Of a stretch of DNA of 64,000 nucleotides, positions 37,459 to 47,005 are shown one piece after another. The position numbers and the translations under genes were made by a program. This stretch comes from Acidobacteriota bacterium. GTDB lineage: Bacteria; Actinomycetota; Acidimicrobiia; Acidimicrobiales; Palsa-688. Under the pieces are notes generated by a model. It had not been told where the DNA came from and searched no databases. It worked only from the letters and a program-made list of their open reading frames with translations. How positions within the stretch are numbered: the first letter of the stretch is position 1; the number at the start of each line of letters is the position of its first letter. Location of the stretch: assembly GCA_028876385.1 (NCBI GenBank), contig JAGWSF010000098.1, forward strand, positions 1-64,000. The letters are read 5' to 3'.

Positions 37459-38027
37459 CCTGTCAGGCGGTCCAGCCAGTCGAGGGTCAGCTCGCCTATC
37501 CGGTCGTCCACACCGCGTAGGGCATGGTCCTTGCCGTCGATCCAGTGGTGGGTGACGGGTCCTCTGATGGCGGCGGTGGCCTGCTCCAGCTCGTCGGGCC
37601 GGCCGAAGGCGTCGCGGGTGCCCGATATGAACAGGCAGGGGACCCCGATGGCCGGGAAATGCCCGTCGCGCCGCTTGTCGGGCCGCCCCGGTGGGTGCAG
37701 CGGGTAGCTGATGAGCACCAGCCCGGCGGCGGCCAGTCCGTCGGCCACGGCCATGGAGCACATCCGCCCACCCATCGACCGCCCACCGAGGACCAGCCGG
37801 GCCGGGGCCGTCAGACGCCCGCTCAGGGCGGCGGCTTCCGCCCGGACGGCCTCGACCAGGACCGGGGCCCGGTCGGGCGCCCGGCGGCCGGCCCGCCGGT
37901 AGGGGAAGTCCATGCGCTCCACGGTCCAGCCCGCCGCGGCGGCTACGCCGTCGAGAGCGACCAGCGTGGCCTGATCCCGGTCCGCTCCTGCGCCCGGTGC
38001 CAGCAGGAGGCCCTGGGAGGGCTTCAA
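37455..38027 (-). CDS. alpha/beta hydrolase, KANL3/Tex30-like
   Basis: Compact 190-aa alpha/beta hydrolase. The triad can be read as Ser in LGGRSMGGRMCSM, Asp in FISGTRDAFGRPDEL and His in DGKDHALRG; GLLLAPGAGADRDQ near the N-terminus forms the oxyanion region. The family is widespread and its substrate is unknown. The start is a TTG at 38027 overlapping the previous stop (TTGA), so it is probably translated by coupling to the zinc-ribbon gene. The stop lies in a 19-bp tandem repeat. Confidence 0.78.
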   Translation of the reverse strand: MKPSQGLLLAPGAGADRDQATLVALDGVAAAAGWTVERMDFPYRRAGRRAPDRAPVLVEAVRAEAAALSGRLTAPARLVLGGRSMGGRMCSMAVADGLAAAGLVLISYPLHPPGRPDKRRDGHFPAIGVPCLFISGTRDAFGRPDELEQATAAIRGPVTHHWIDGKDHALRGVDDRIGELTLDWLDRLTG

Positions 38028-39310
38028 ACGACGGCGCGCAGGAGGTCGTGGAGATGGTTGGCGTGCTCGAAGACCTCGTTGGGGTCGTGGCCGCCTTCGA
38101 TGGCCGCAGCCAGCGAACGGGCCCGGCTGCGGATGCGGAACCAGTCGACCTCGTCGAGCCCGAGCAGCGGAGGGCCCTCGGTCTCTTCGATCCAGCGCCG
38201 CGCCGCGTCGCGTCGCATGTCGTCGGTCGGATCCGCCGACAGCCGGCCACAGGCCGCGAACAGTTCGGCCACCGCCCGGTAGCGGTCCTCGTCGCTCTGG
38301 TCGTCGACGCCGTCGGCGTCACCACCGATCAGATCGAACAGCGCCTCGACCTCGTCCTCACGGCTCGAAGGAACGAGGATCTCGTCACCCTCCCACTCGT
38401 GGGCGATCCCCTTCTGGTCGAGCATGATCGAAAGCTCGGCCCTCTGGTCGGGCCGCCACTCGGCCAGCTCGTAAACCGTCCGCTCGCCCGGTCGGGCGGC
38501 CGGAGCCGGCGATTCCCCGCCGGGGCCTACGCCGAGGGGGGCCAGGAGCTTCTCGAGCACTCCTGCTTCCTTGCGGATGTCCTCCTCGAGCGCCTCGTCG
38601 GCACCGAGGGCGGTGAGCAGACGGCGGGTCACCCGTCCGACGGCCGACCACGCCTCCTCGTCGAACGGGCCGTAGCTGTCGGCCAGGAACACCGCGGTGC
38701 TGGCTTCGGCCACGTCGGCGTCGGCCTGCATGTCCGTGGGGTCGACCCTCAAGCGGTGGACGGCGTCGGCAAGGAGGCGAACGGTGGCGGACATGTCGTC
38801 GTCCTCGTCGTCCCAGGTGTCCGACTCGTCGTCGGCATCGACGCGCCCTTCGGCCATCTCGTCCCCGGCGAGCGGGCCGGAAACGGCGAGGTCGTCCCCG
38901 ACCGGGGTAGCCGCGTCACGTCGACCGGCCGCAGTCCACAGATCGGCGGCGTCGAGGGGCTCCCCCGGCTCGTCGCCTACCTCCCCGGTGTCGGCGACCG
39001 CCGCCGAGCCGACGTCGATGGTCTCGCTCAGCATGGCCACCAGATCATCGACGCGTTCCTCATCGGCGGCGTCGATGATCAGCTCCTCTTCCTCGAAGCG
39101 GTGCTCGATCCCGAGGTCGTTCAGACGGACGATCAGCTGGCCCCGGTCACGGTCGGCCCACCCGTCGATCCGGTAGCCGACCTCATCCTCCTCGACGCCC
39201 GGCTCGAGCTCGGGTACGGCCGAGGGCACCAACTTCTGACGGCACGAATGGCACCGACCTCGACTGTGCACCTCGTACCCGCATGTGGCGCAGTACCAGA
39301 CCCGCGCCAC
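38024..39310 (-). CDS. unrecognised zinc-ribbon protein with internally duplicated two-module architecture
   Basis: I do not recognise this 428-aa acidic protein. Residues 6-23 form a Cys-x2-Cys-x9-Cys-x2-Cys zinc ribbon (C7, C10, C20, C23). Two units follow, each made of a short alpha-beta module (46-94 and 280-328, both with a pattern like GIEHRFEEEELIID / GIAHEWEGDEILVP, reminiscent of DUF2007 signal-transducing modules) and a helical module (about 176-259 and 343-427, both with RLRVDPTD / RLSADPTD). An acidic linker (100-172) joins them. GTG 39310 follows the FAD-enzyme stop by 3 bp, and the hydrolase start overlaps its stop, so the three are co-transcribed. Role unknown; possibly regulatory. 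Confidence 0.8.
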   Translation of the reverse strand: MARVWYCATCGYEVHSRGRCHSCRQKLVPSAVPELEPGVEEDEVGYRIDGWADRDRGQLIVRLNDLGIEHRFEEEELIIDAADEERVDDLVAMLSETIDVGSAAVADTGEVGDEPGEPLDAADLWTAAGRRDAATPVGDDLAVSGPLAGDEMAEGRVDADDESDTWDDEDDDMSATVRLLADAVHRLRVDPTDMQADADVAEASTAVFLADSYGPFDEEAWSAVGRVTRRLLTALGADEALEEDIRKEAGVLEKLLAPLGVGPGGESPAPAARPGERTVYELAEWRPDQRAELSIMLDQKGIAHEWEGDEILVPSSREDEVEALFDLIGGDADGVDDQSDEDRYRAVAELFAACGRLSADPTDDMRRDAARRWIEETEGPPLLGLDEVDWFRIRSRARSLAAAIEGGHDPNEVFEHANHLHDLLRAVV

Positions 39311-39313
39311 GAT

Positions 39314-40840
39314 TCAGGTCCGCTTCTTCGTGGGCAGGATCGGGGCATCGCGCCCCGTGCCGTTGGCCGACGAGCCGGACGTCACGGCCGCCGCTCCCGC
39401 AGCCGGCGCCTGATTGATCTCGTGGTACTCGTCCTCGACGTTCACCGACCACACGTCGTGGGAGGCACCGAACAGGTTCTCGACGGTGAGCATGGCGGTG
39501 TACATCGAATGGTCCTGGTTGTTGTAGCGGTGCATGCCGTTACGTCCGACAGGGAACACGTTGGGCGCATGGGAGCTTAGCCAGGCCCGGATGCGGTCCA
39601 CGTTGGCGGCGTAGTCCTGGTCGTAGTAAGGGTAGGCCTTGGGCATGCGGACCACGTAGCCGGCCTCGACCTGGGACGGGTCGAGAAGGCCGAGTTGGCC
39701 GAGTTCGGCGGCGCCCTGGCGGACGAGCACCTCGTCGGGGGAGCTCCACGATTCGTCTCCCTCCTCGACGGTGTACTCGAGGCCGAGGACGTTGCGGCCC
39801 TCCTTGACGAGGAACGGCGACCAGGAGCCGAAGTTCTGGATGCGCATGGTCTTCACCGTGGGATCGTGGATGTAGATCCAGTTGTCATCCCAGGGAACGG
39901 CGGACTCGGGCACCACCAGGGCCACCGTGAGGAAGTCCCTGTAGTACAGGGCGTCGGCCGCCCGCCGCACGTCGTCGGGCACGGGCGGATCCATGACCTG
40001 AACCAACTGGTTGATGGGCATGGACGAGATGACCGCCGACGCCGGGTACTCGGTCGTCGCCCCGTCGTGCTCACCGACGACGGCGACCGCCCGCCCGTCG
40101 GAGTGGCGGATCCGGACGACCCTGGTGTTCATGAGGACCTTGGTTCCCTGCTCCTCGACGAGGTCCCGGCAACGCTCCCACATCATCCCGGGACCGAGGC
40201 GGGGATACTGGAACTCCTCGATGAGCGAGGTGATCTGCTTCTGGTTGCGCTTCGGCGTGAGGGCGTTGATCACCGCCGAGGCCAGCGAGAGGTTCTTGAC
40301 CCGCTGTGCGGCCCAGTCGGCGGGCATCTCCGCCGGCGGATGGCCCCACACCTTCTCGGTGTAGGTCTTGAAGAAGTGGTGGTAGAGCCGGGACCCGAAG
40401 CGGGCCACCAGCCACCCCTCGTACATGTCCTGCCTGGCCGGGGGACGCACCCGGGCCCAGGCGTAGGACAGAACGCAGCGGACCGCTTCGACCACGCCGA
40501 GGTTCCCGAGGGCGTTGGACGCCTTCAGCGGGTAGTCGTAGAACTTGCCCCGGTAGTAGATGCGGCTCTTGCGGGGGCGCAGCATGAAGTCCTCGTCGGG
40601 GAGCACCTCGTGCCAGAAGGCCTCGACCGCGGCCACTTTGGTGAAGAAGCGGTGGCCCCCGATGTCGAAACGCCAACCGTCGCGTTCCACGGTGCGGCTG
40701 ATACCGCCCACGACGTCGTCGGCTTCGAGAACGGTGGACCGGCGTCCCGCCTTGCCCAACTCGTAGGCCGCGGTCAGGCCCGCCGGACCTGCGCCGATGA
40801 TTACGACATCGCTGGCCAGATCGCCAGGTTGATCAGTCAC
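39314..40840 (-). CDS. FAD-dependent amine-oxidase-like oxidoreductase (UDP-galactopyranose mutase / protoporphyrinogen oxidase superfamily)
   Basis: Flavoprotein of 508 aa. The dinucleotide fold VVIIGAGPAGLTAAYELGKAGRRSTVLEADDVVGGISRT is at the N-terminus, with DIGGHRFFTK following, a typical GG doublet-plus-HRF motif. The C-terminal FAD segment is FPVGRNGMHRYNNQDHSMYTAMLTVENLFG. In between, WGHPPAEMPADWAAQRVKNLSL resembles the amine oxidoreductases that accompany polysaccharide genes. It lies 25 bp after the membrane glycosyltransferase gene, so a role in modifying a sugar or lipid-linked sugar is plausible but unproved. GTG 40840 has AAGGGAG upstream. Confidence 0.8.
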   Translation of the reverse strand: MTDQPGDLASDVVIIGAGPAGLTAAYELGKAGRRSTVLEADDVVGGISRTVERDGWRFDIGGHRFFTKVAAVEAFWHEVLPDEDFMLRPRKSRIYYRGKFYDYPLKASNALGNLGVVEAVRCVLSYAWARVRPPARQDMYEGWLVARFGSRLYHHFFKTYTEKVWGHPPAEMPADWAAQRVKNLSLASAVINALTPKRNQKQITSLIEEFQYPRLGPGMMWERCRDLVEEQGTKVLMNTRVVRIRHSDGRAVAVVGEHDGATTEYPASAVISSMPINQLVQVMDPPVPDDVRRAADALYYRDFLTVALVVPESAVPWDDNWIYIHDPTVKTMRIQNFGSWSPFLVKEGRNVLGLEYTVEEGDESWSSPDEVLVRQGAAELGQLGLLDPSQVEAGYVVRMPKAYPYYDQDYAANVDRIRAWLSSHAPNVFPVGRNGMHRYNNQDHSMYTAMLTVENLFGASHDVWSVNVEDEYHEINQAPAAGAAAVTSGSSANGTGRDAPILPTKKRT

Positions 40841-40865
40841 TCAGAACTCCCTTGAGGCTACGTAC

Positions 40866-42482
40866 TCACCCGGCGTAACGGGTCAGGTTCTCGAACTCGT
40901 AGTACTGCCAGCCGTTGGCGCCGATCAGAGTCACGCCGGACTGGCGCAGCAGATCCAGCCAGCTCTTGATGTAGCCGCAGTTCCCCCCGAGGGAGGGATA
41001 GCCGTCGCGCCAGACCAGCCATACGGTGTGGTTGGGACCTACCCGCTGCAGGGCGTTCTCGGTGAACTGGGAGACGTTGGTGGAGGCGATGGTCGCCTTG
41101 TAGTCGACCCAGTTCACCCGGGCTGGGCCGATGGCACGCGGGAAGGTGATCTGCTGGACGCCGGGCACCCGGAGGAGCCGGTTGACCGCCGGCCCCAGCT
41201 GGTCGGGGCAGTAGATCACCAGATCGCCGGGGGAGGCCTGGGCGTTGAGCACCGCCGCGACCTGCACCGCCTGGGTGCGCTGCTGGCTGTTCTCGCTCTG
41301 TCCGGTGAGGAGACCGGCCACGACCAGGACGCTCAGGCAACCGGCCCGGAACCGTCGACCCGGCACCACGGCCAGACCGGACGCCATCACCAGCAGGAAC
41401 AGCGGTAGGACCACGGCGGTGTAGCGGGCCACGAACGCGGCGTTGGCGATGGCCCCCAGCACCACCGCCGTGACCAGCGTGGCCACGGCCACGCCGACCA
41501 TGGGGCCCATCCCCGGTCGGGGGGACAGCTCTATGAGCACGGCGGGGCCGGCCTCGACCTGGCGGGACCCTCCCCGGCCGTCGTCGATGGTGACCATGGC
41601 CCCGGGCGCTGCGGTGCGCCCGAAGGTGCCCAGCACGAACAGCAGGAAGGTGGCGAACATGAGCAGGCCGCCCCACGGCCCGCCCCCCGACCAGTCCCCG
41701 AAGACGGTGAGCAGGTCACCGGGGCTGGCCGCGCTCGTCCAGGGCGTCCCGGTGTGAAGGGTCTGGAAGACGAACACCGGCGCCCAGGGCAGCCACAGGA
41801 GACCCCCCACGATCAGGGCCCGCAGGGCCGCCCCGCCGTCGCCCCGGGCCAGGACCCGCCACAGGAGCCACAGACCGGTGACGAGGACCAGATAGATGGC
41901 CCAGTAGTGGGTGTAGAGGAGGGCCGCGGTGACGGCGCCGAGGGCCACCCGTCGCCCCCGGGTGGGATTCTCCATGACCGCGCTGAGAGCGAGGAAGCCC
42001 AGCACCGATAGCAGCACCATCAGGGAGTACATCCGGGTCGTGGTGGCGTAGTTGATGGCGAAGGGTGACGAGAGGGCCAGGAAGAAAGCCACCCAGGCCA
42101 CCCGACGCCCACCGATGCGTCGTCCGGCCAACCAGAAGGCCGGCAGCGTCACCACCGACGTCAGACCCGACAGGGCCCGCACCGCGCCGTCCCCCTGCCC
42201 GAACAACCTCATCCAGAAGTGCAGGAGGACGTAGTACAGGGGGGGAGCCCCGTCGTGGCTGAGCGCACCCGGGATCTTCGTCAGGGGCAGCCGGGCGATG
42301 TCGACGCTGATGGTCTCGTCCAGCCATAGGGCGCTGGGCGTCCAGAAGCGGAGGTAGACCCCGACCACCACCGCGACGGCACCCGCCGCCAGCAGGGCGG
42401 GATGGGGTCGACGTCGCTCGCCGAAGAGGGTCACCAGCAGCCCTGATTCGACTGGCCTAGGACTGCTTACCGTGGTTTGCAC
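40866..42482 (-). CDS. integral membrane glycosyltransferase, GT-C fold (GT39/83-like)
   Basis: 538-aa multi-pass membrane protein. After the first helix comes [17 protein letters not shown], the loop with the acidic catalytic site of polyprenol-phosphate-sugar-using GT-C enzymes, then [21 protein letters not shown] and about ten further hydrophobic segments. The C-terminal part (from about 410) is soluble and presumably extracytoplasmic. It would transfer a sugar from a lipid carrier to an exported acceptor; neither is identifiable. GTG 42482 lies 8 nt after TACCAT (42496-42491). First gene of a unit with the FAD enzyme, zinc-ribbon protein and hydrolase. Confidence 0.82.
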   Translation of the reverse strand: MQTTVSSPRPVESGLLVTLFGERRRPHPALLAAGAVAVVVGVYLRFWTPSALWLDETISVDIARLPLTKIPGALSHDGAPPLYYVLLHFWMRLFGQGDGAVRALSGLTSVVTLPAFWLAGRRIGGRRVAWVAFFLALSSPFAINYATTTRMYSLMVLLSVLGFLALSAVMENPTRGRRVALGAVTAALLYTHYWAIYLVLVTGLWLLWRVLARGDGGAALRALIVGGLLWLPWAPVFVFQTLHTGTPWTSAASPGDLLTVFGDWSGGGPWGGLLMFATFLLFVLGTFGRTAAPGAMVTIDDGRGGSRQVEAGPAVLIELSPRPGMGPMVGVAVATLVTAVVLGAIANAAFVARYTAVVLPLFLLVMASGLAVVPGRRFRAGCLSVLVVAGLLTGQSENSQQRTQAVQVAAVLNAQASPGDLVIYCPDQLGPAVNRLLRVPGVQQITFPRAIGPARVNWVDYKATIASTNVSQFTENALQRVGPNHTVWLVWRDGYPSLGGNCGYIKSWLDLLRQSGVTLIGANGWQYYEFENLTRYAG

Positions 42483-42490
42483 CGGCGTGC

Positions 42491-42496
42491 ATGGTA
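42491..42496 (-). promoter_or_regulatory. -10 element, glycosyltransferase operon
   Basis: TACCAT on the minus strand, 8 nt before GTG 42482. Confidence 0.4.
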
Positions 42497-42539
42497 CCCA
42501 GGAGGGGGGTCGTCAGTCATATCACCACCGACGCGGGGG

Positions 42540-42545
42540 TACATT
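42540..42545 (+). promoter_or_regulatory. -10 element, glpX
   Basis: TACATT, 7 nt before GTG 42553. Confidence 0.5.
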
Positions 42546-42552
42546 CGCGGCC

Positions 42553-43560
42553 GTGGATGCACATACCGGCCCCAGGGCCCAGGCCCCCGACCGCAACCTG
42601 GCCATGGAGCTGGTCCGGGTGACCGAAGCGGCGGCGCTGGCCGCGGCCCGGTGGTTGGGTCGCGGGGACAAGGACGGCGCCGACGGGGCCGCGGTGGACG
42701 CCATGCGGATCGTCCTCGGTTCGGTACCCATGGACGGCGTGGTGGTCATCGGGGAGGGCGAGAAGGACGAGGCCCCGATGCTCTACAACGGGGAGCGCAT
42801 CGGCGACGGCACGACCCCCGAAGCCGACGTGGCGGTCGACCCCATCGACGGCACCACGCCGACCGCCCTCGGTCGGGGGGGCGCCCTGTCGGTGATCGCG
42901 GTGAGCGAGCGGGGCACCATGTTCAACCCCGGCCCGTGCGTCTACATGGAGAAGCTGGCGGTGGGCCCCGAGGCCGCCGGCAAGGTGAGCCTGGAGCAGT
43001 CCGTGGCCGAGAACCTGCGGGCGGTGGCCGAGGCCAAGGGGGAGTCGGTGCGTGACGTCACGGCGGTCATCCTCGACCGGCCCCGCCACGCCGAACTGAT
43101 CGAGCAGGTCCGCTCCACCGGCTCGCGTATCCGCCTGATCACCGACGGCGACGTGGCCGGCGCCATAGCCACGGCGTGGACCGGATCGGGAGCCGACATC
43201 CTCTTCGGCATCGGCGGAACCCCCGAAGGGGTGATCGCGGCCGCCGCCCTCAAGTGCATGGGAGGCGAGTTGCAGGGGCGGCTGTGGCCCCGCGACGAGG
43301 CGGAGCGGCGCCTCGCCGTCGAACTCGGCTACGAAGTGGATCGGGTCCTCGGCCTCGACGACCTCGTCCAAGGGGATAACTGCTTCTTCGCCGCCACCGG
43401 CATCAGCGACGGCGAGCTTCTGCGCGGCGTGCGCTACGACGCCGGGGGGGCCATCACCGATTCGCTGGTGATGCGGTCCAAGTCGGGGACGGTGCGGCGC
43501 ATCGACGCCCGACACCGGCTCCAGAAGCTGGCGTCCTACGCCTCGGTGGCTTTCGACTGA
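42553..43560 (+). CDS. glpX: fructose-1,6-bisphosphatase class II
   Basis: Mg-dependent phosphatase of gluconeogenesis, 335 aa. GlpX motifs are all present: [57 protein letters not shown] and [28 protein letters not shown] 42553 is chosen because TACATT lies 7 nt upstream; the start leaves 16 residues before the conserved [19 protein letters not shown]. In many actinobacteria this is the main FBPase. Confidence 0.94.
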   Translation: MDAHTGPRAQAPDRNLAMELVRVTEAAALAAARWLGRGDKDGADGAAVDAMRIVLGSVPMDGVVVIGEGEKDEAPMLYNGERIGDGTTPEADVAVDPIDGTTPTALGRGGALSVIAVSERGTMFNPGPCVYMEKLAVGPEAAGKVSLEQSVAENLRAVAEAKGESVRDVTAVILDRPRHAELIEQVRSTGSRIRLITDGDVAGAIATAWTGSGADILFGIGGTPEGVIAAAALKCMGGELQGRLWPRDEAERRLAVELGYEVDRVLGLDDLVQGDNCFFAATGISDGELLRGVRYDAGGAITDSLVMRSKSGTVRRIDARHRLQKLASYASVAFD

Positions 43561-43591
43561 ACCACACCCTTTTCGGCCCGCCGGTCGAAGC

Positions 43592-44449
43592 TCACGGGCC
43601 GGACCGACCCGGTTCCTCGCCCGAGTTCCCGTGGGCCGATTCCCGCTCGAGCGCCCACTCCAGGTGGGCGCGGAGGTGGTGGCCTATCCCCTGCCCGCGG
43701 TGCTGCTCGGCCACCCAGACCGTCCGGGTCGGTCCGGCCCAGCCGAGCGAGGCCCGGGCCCACCCCACCGGCGCCCCTTCCCGGTAGGCGTTGAGGACCA
43801 GGGGGGGCAGCGGTCCCGCCGGCGGGCAGGGGGCGTCTAAGCGGGGGTCCACCAGGCGCCCGGCGACCAGCTCGAGGGCCAGACCCCCGGTGCCGATGCG
43901 GGCGGGGGCGCCGAGGGCGGCATCGGCGAGGGGGTACCAGCTGCGTCCGGGGCCCTCCTCGAGCAGGACCAACCGGTCGCAGGCCACCACCGCGCTGAAG
44001 CCATCGAGAGCTTCCAGCACCCCGGGAATACGGTCGGAGGGGAGGCCGTCGGCCACGGTGACATGCGGCACCCAGGGCCACGTCAGGGGACGCTCCAGCG
44101 GGGGTTGGAACACCGCCTCTCGCAGGCGGCCCAGCTCGTCGAGGTCGCCCCCCACTGACAGGTAGACCACCGGGTTGTGGGGCAGGAAGCTGCTCACTTT
44201 GCCGAGGGTGAGCGACAGGCGCCCGGGGGGGCGGGCGGCGGCGGCGCGCAGCACCTCGAGGGCTGCCGGTAGGTCGCGGCGGCGCACGTTGACCGGCGGA
44301 ACCAGCGTTATGTGGGGTGGGATCCGGGTCAGGCTCGGGTCGCCGACCGCCCGGCGCAGGCCGTCGATCTGGTCCGAAACGGGAGGGTCGAGCACGACCA
44401 CCACGCCGACGCGTCGTCGGCTCCGATTGTTCGGTTGCGCGGACGCCAC
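43592..44449 (-). CDS. 2'-5' RNA ligase-like 2H phosphoesterase fused to a GNAT acetyltransferase domain
   Basis: Two-domain protein of 285 aa. Residues 10-180 are a 2H (LigT/ThpR-like) phosphoesterase with both HxTx motifs, HITL (46-49) and HVTV (129-132). Residues about 185-275 look like the C-terminal half of a GNAT acetyltransferase, with [34 protein letters not shown] containing the acetyl-CoA-binding RGQGIG (251-256). The GNAT part is short, so activity is uncertain. GTG 44449 is the likely start; no clear promoter hexamer is nearby. Divergent from glyA with 30 bp between starts. Both domains point to RNA or nucleotide modification, but the substrate is unknown. Confidence 0.78.
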   Translation of the reverse strand: MASAQPNNRSRRRVGVVVVLDPPVSDQIDGLRRAVGDPSLTRIPPHITLVPPVNVRRRDLPAALEVLRAAAARPPGRLSLTLGKVSSFLPHNPVVYLSVGGDLDELGRLREAVFQPPLERPLTWPWVPHVTVADGLPSDRIPGVLEALDGFSAVVACDRLVLLEEGPGRSWYPLADAALGAPARIGTGGLALELVAGRLVDPRLDAPCPPAGPLPPLVLNAYREGAPVGWARASLGWAGPTRTVWVAEQHRGQGIGHHLRAHLEWALERESAHGNSGEEPGRSGP

Positions 44450-44466
44450 AGAGCCAGTGTGCCCTC

Positions 44467-44472
44467 TAGAGT
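44467..44472 (+). promoter_or_regulatory. -10 element, glyA
   Basis: TAGAGT, 7 nt before GTG 44480. The intervening tggggag could also act as a ribosome binding site. Confidence 0.45.
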
Positions 44473-44479
44473 TGGGGAG

Positions 44480-45760
44480 GTGCCGATCGAACGACCGAAC
44501 TTCGTCCCCGCCCAGCCGGTCGACCCCCATGACGCAGACCCGGAGCTGTTCGGGATCGTCGACCGGGAGTTGGAGCGGCAGAACACCACCCTGCAGCTGA
44601 TCGCCTCGGAGAACTTCGCGTCCCGGGCGGTCATAGCGGCGACCGGCTCGGTCCTCACCAACAAGTACTCGGAGGGCTACCCGGGCAAGCGCTACTACGG
44701 CGGTAACGCCATCGTCGACGAGGTCGAGGATCTGGCCCGCCGGCGGGTGTGCGACCTGTTCGGGGCCACCCACGCCAACGTGCAGCCCCACTCGGGCGCC
44801 AACGCCAACCTGGCCGCCTACCTGGCCGTGCTGGAGGCCGGGGACACGGTGCTCGGGATGCGGCTCGACCAGGGTGGCCATCTGACCCACGGATCACCGG
44901 TCAACATCAGCGGCCGCTTCTACAACTTCGTCTCCTACGGGGTAACCGAGAGCGACGAACGGCTGGACTACGAGCAGCTCGCCGAACTGGCCGAGCAGCA
45001 CCGGCCCAAGCTGATCGTGGCCGGGGCCACCGCCTACCCCCGGGTCATCGACCCCGCTCCCATCAGGGCCATCGCCGACTCGGTGGGCGCCCTGTTCATG
45101 TTCGACGCCGCCCACATCGCCGGGCTGATCGCCGGCGGCGCCCACCCCAACCCGGTGGGCGTGGCCGACATTGTCACCTTCACCACCCACAAGACCCTGC
45201 GCGGTCCGCGCGGCGGCTGCATCCTCACCAACGACGCCGACCTCGCCAAGGCCATCGACAAGGCGGTCTTCCCGGGCCTGCAGGGCGGGCCCCTCGAGCA
45301 CGTGATCGCGGCCAAGGCGGTGGCCTTCCGGGAGGCCGCCCAACCGGAGTTCCGGCAGTACGCGGCCCAGATAGTCACCAACGCACGGGCGCTGGCGGCG
45401 GCTCTGGGCGCCGAGGGGTTCCGGATCGTTTCGGGAGGCACGGACAATCACCTGATGCTCGTGGACCTTCGGCCCTTCGATGCCGACCTCACCGGCAAGT
45501 TGGCCCAGGAGGCCCTCGACCGCAGCGGTATCACCCTCAACAAGAACACCGTGCCCAACGATCCCCGCTCGCCTTTCGTGACCTCCGGTCTGCGGATCGG
45601 CACACCGGCGGTGACCACCGCGGGGATGGGGGAGGCCGAGATGGTCGAGATCGCCGGGCTGATAGCCCGCGTGCTGCGCCGTCCCGAGGACACCCACGAG
45701 TCGGCCGCGGTGCGCGACGAGGTCGCCGTCCTCTGCTCCAAGTTCACGCCTTACCCTTGA
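44480..45760 (+). CDS. glyA: serine hydroxymethyltransferase
   Basis: PLP enzyme (426 aa) that splits serine into glycine and charges tetrahydrofolate with a one-carbon unit. Motifs: [56 protein letters not shown], and the PLP lysine in [16 protein letters not shown] 44480 gives a 14-residue N-terminal extension ([14 protein letters not shown]) before the usual region. Continues the serine theme of the serA/serC region 38 kb away. Confidence 0.96.
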   Translation: MPIERPNFVPAQPVDPHDADPELFGIVDRELERQNTTLQLIASENFASRAVIAATGSVLTNKYSEGYPGKRYYGGNAIVDEVEDLARRRVCDLFGATHANVQPHSGANANLAAYLAVLEAGDTVLGMRLDQGGHLTHGSPVNISGRFYNFVSYGVTESDERLDYEQLAELAEQHRPKLIVAGATAYPRVIDPAPIRAIADSVGALFMFDAAHIAGLIAGGAHPNPVGVADIVTFTTHKTLRGPRGGCILTNDADLAKAIDKAVFPGLQGGPLEHVIAAKAVAFREAAQPEFRQYAAQIVTNARALAAALGAEGFRIVSGGTDNHLMLVDLRPFDADLTGKLAQEALDRSGITLNKNTVPNDPRSPFVTSGLRIGTPAVTTAGMGEAEMVEIAGLIARVLRRPEDTHESAAVRDEVAVLCSKFTPYP

Positions 45761-45808
45761 GCGTCGTGCTGAGGTAGCGCCATCAACGGGTACGCCGACT
45801 ACGGCGTT

Positions 45809-46888
45809 GTGGCGGGGGTGGCGGCGCTGGTCACGTGGTTGGCCACCTTCATGGTCCGGCGCCTGTCGGTCCGCTTCTCCATCATCGTGCTGCCCGACGA
45901 GCGACGGGTGCACGAGCGACCGACGCCGACCCTCGGCGGCGCCGCCATGTACATGGGGCTCCTGGTCGCCATGGTCGTGGCCTCTCAGCTGAACGGCCTG
46001 TCCGGGCTGTTCCGGGGCAGTTCCGACCCCCTCGGGCTGGTCCTAGGGGCGTCGATGATCTTCGCCGTGGGGATGGTCGACGACCTGAGAGACATGTCGG
46101 CGCCGGCCAAGCTGTCGGGGCAGATCATGGCCGGCATGGTGCTCTACCTGTTCGGAATCAACATGCTGTATTTCCGGACACCGTTCGTGGGCACGGTGGT
46201 CCTGTCGGCCGACCTCATTCCGGTCCTCACGGTCATCTGGGTGGTGGGTATGGCCAACGCCGTGAACCTGGTGGACGGTCTCGACGGCCTGGCCGCAGGG
46301 ATCGTGGCCATCGCCGCCGCCGCCTTCTTCTTCTACTCCCACCAGCTCGTCGCCGCGGGAACCATCCAGCCCGGCTCCGGGCCGCTCTTCTGCGCCATCG
46401 TCGTGGGGATATGCGTGGGTTTCCTGCCCCACAACTTTCATCCCGCCCGCATCTTCATGGGCGATGCCGGCGCGTTGATGCTGGGTCTGCTCATGGCGGC
46501 CTCGACCATGTCGGTGGTCGGCACCACCGACCAGGACTTCAGCGGACGTACCTTCTTCTTCTTCGCCCCGGTGCTGATACCACTGGTGATCCTCGGTATC
46601 CCCATCCTCGACACGGTGTTCGCCATAGTCCGCCGGGCCGGTCGGCGCATGAACCCGACCATGGCCGACAAGAACCATCTCCACCATCGCCTGATGCGGC
46701 TCGGTCACGGCCAGACCCGGTCGGTGCTGATCCTCTGGGCCTGGACGGCACTGCTGTCGGGCCTGGTGCTGGCCCCGTCGTATGTGAGGGGTGGCCTGGC
46801 CATCGTCCCGTTCGGGATAGCCGGGCTGGCGGTCGCGCTCTACACCCTCTTCGGGGTGAGAGGCCGGGCCCCGGCCGACAAGATCTGA
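45809..46888 (+). CDS. WecA/MraY-family undecaprenyl-phosphate sugar-1-phosphate transferase
   Basis: Polytopic membrane enzyme (359 aa) that moves a sugar-1-phosphate (usually GlcNAc-1-P) from a UDP-sugar to undecaprenyl or decaprenyl phosphate, starting cell-wall linker or polysaccharide synthesis. Hallmarks: DERRVHERPTPTLGG, MVDDLRDMSAPAKL, ANAVNLVDGLDGLAAG, HPARIFMGDAGALMLG and the cytosolic HLHHRL histidine motif. A WecA homologue next to the atp operon is common in actinobacteria. The GTG at 45809 shortens the first membrane helix. The frame stays open back to a stop at 45770 with only an ATC (45782) after a GAGG, so the true start is uncertain. Confidence 0.88.
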   Translation: MAGVAALVTWLATFMVRRLSVRFSIIVLPDERRVHERPTPTLGGAAMYMGLLVAMVVASQLNGLSGLFRGSSDPLGLVLGASMIFAVGMVDDLRDMSAPAKLSGQIMAGMVLYLFGINMLYFRTPFVGTVVLSADLIPVLTVIWVVGMANAVNLVDGLDGLAAGIVAIAAAAFFFYSHQLVAAGTIQPGSGPLFCAIVVGICVGFLPHNFHPARIFMGDAGALMLGLLMAASTMSVVGTTDQDFSGRTFFFFAPVLIPLVILGIPILDTVFAIVRRAGRRMNPTMADKNHLHHRLMRLGHGQTRSVLILWAWTALLSGLVLAPSYVRGGLAIVPFGIAGLAVALYTLFGVRGRAPADKI

Positions 46889-46920
46889 GCCGCCGCGGTC
46901 AGAGGGCCTCCCAGCCACAG

Positions 46921-46940
46921 GGCCCCGCAGTCACGGGGCC
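46921..46940. terminator. hairpin between convergent wecA-like gene and atpC
   Basis: ggccccg (46921-46927) and cggggcc (46934-46940) form a 7-bp GC stem with a cagtca loop. No T-run on either side, so it would be a stem-only terminator serving one or both genes. Confidence 0.45.
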
Positions 46941-47005
46941 GGGCGGGCCGGCGCCGGGGTGGATGTCTCCGGGCGCAGACGGGTTGCCGCCCCGGTTGGG
47001 GCTGG

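Noticed and set aside
39314-40840. Calling the FAD enzyme UDP-galactopyranose mutase
   Set aside because: It shares the fold and the GGHRF-type motif but is much longer, and the sequence lacks enough of the mutase-specific residues for me to name the reaction.
42540-42560. Riboswitch or attenuator before glpX and glyA
   Set aside because: Start codons lie 6-7 nt after the -10 hexamers, leaving no room for a leader RNA.
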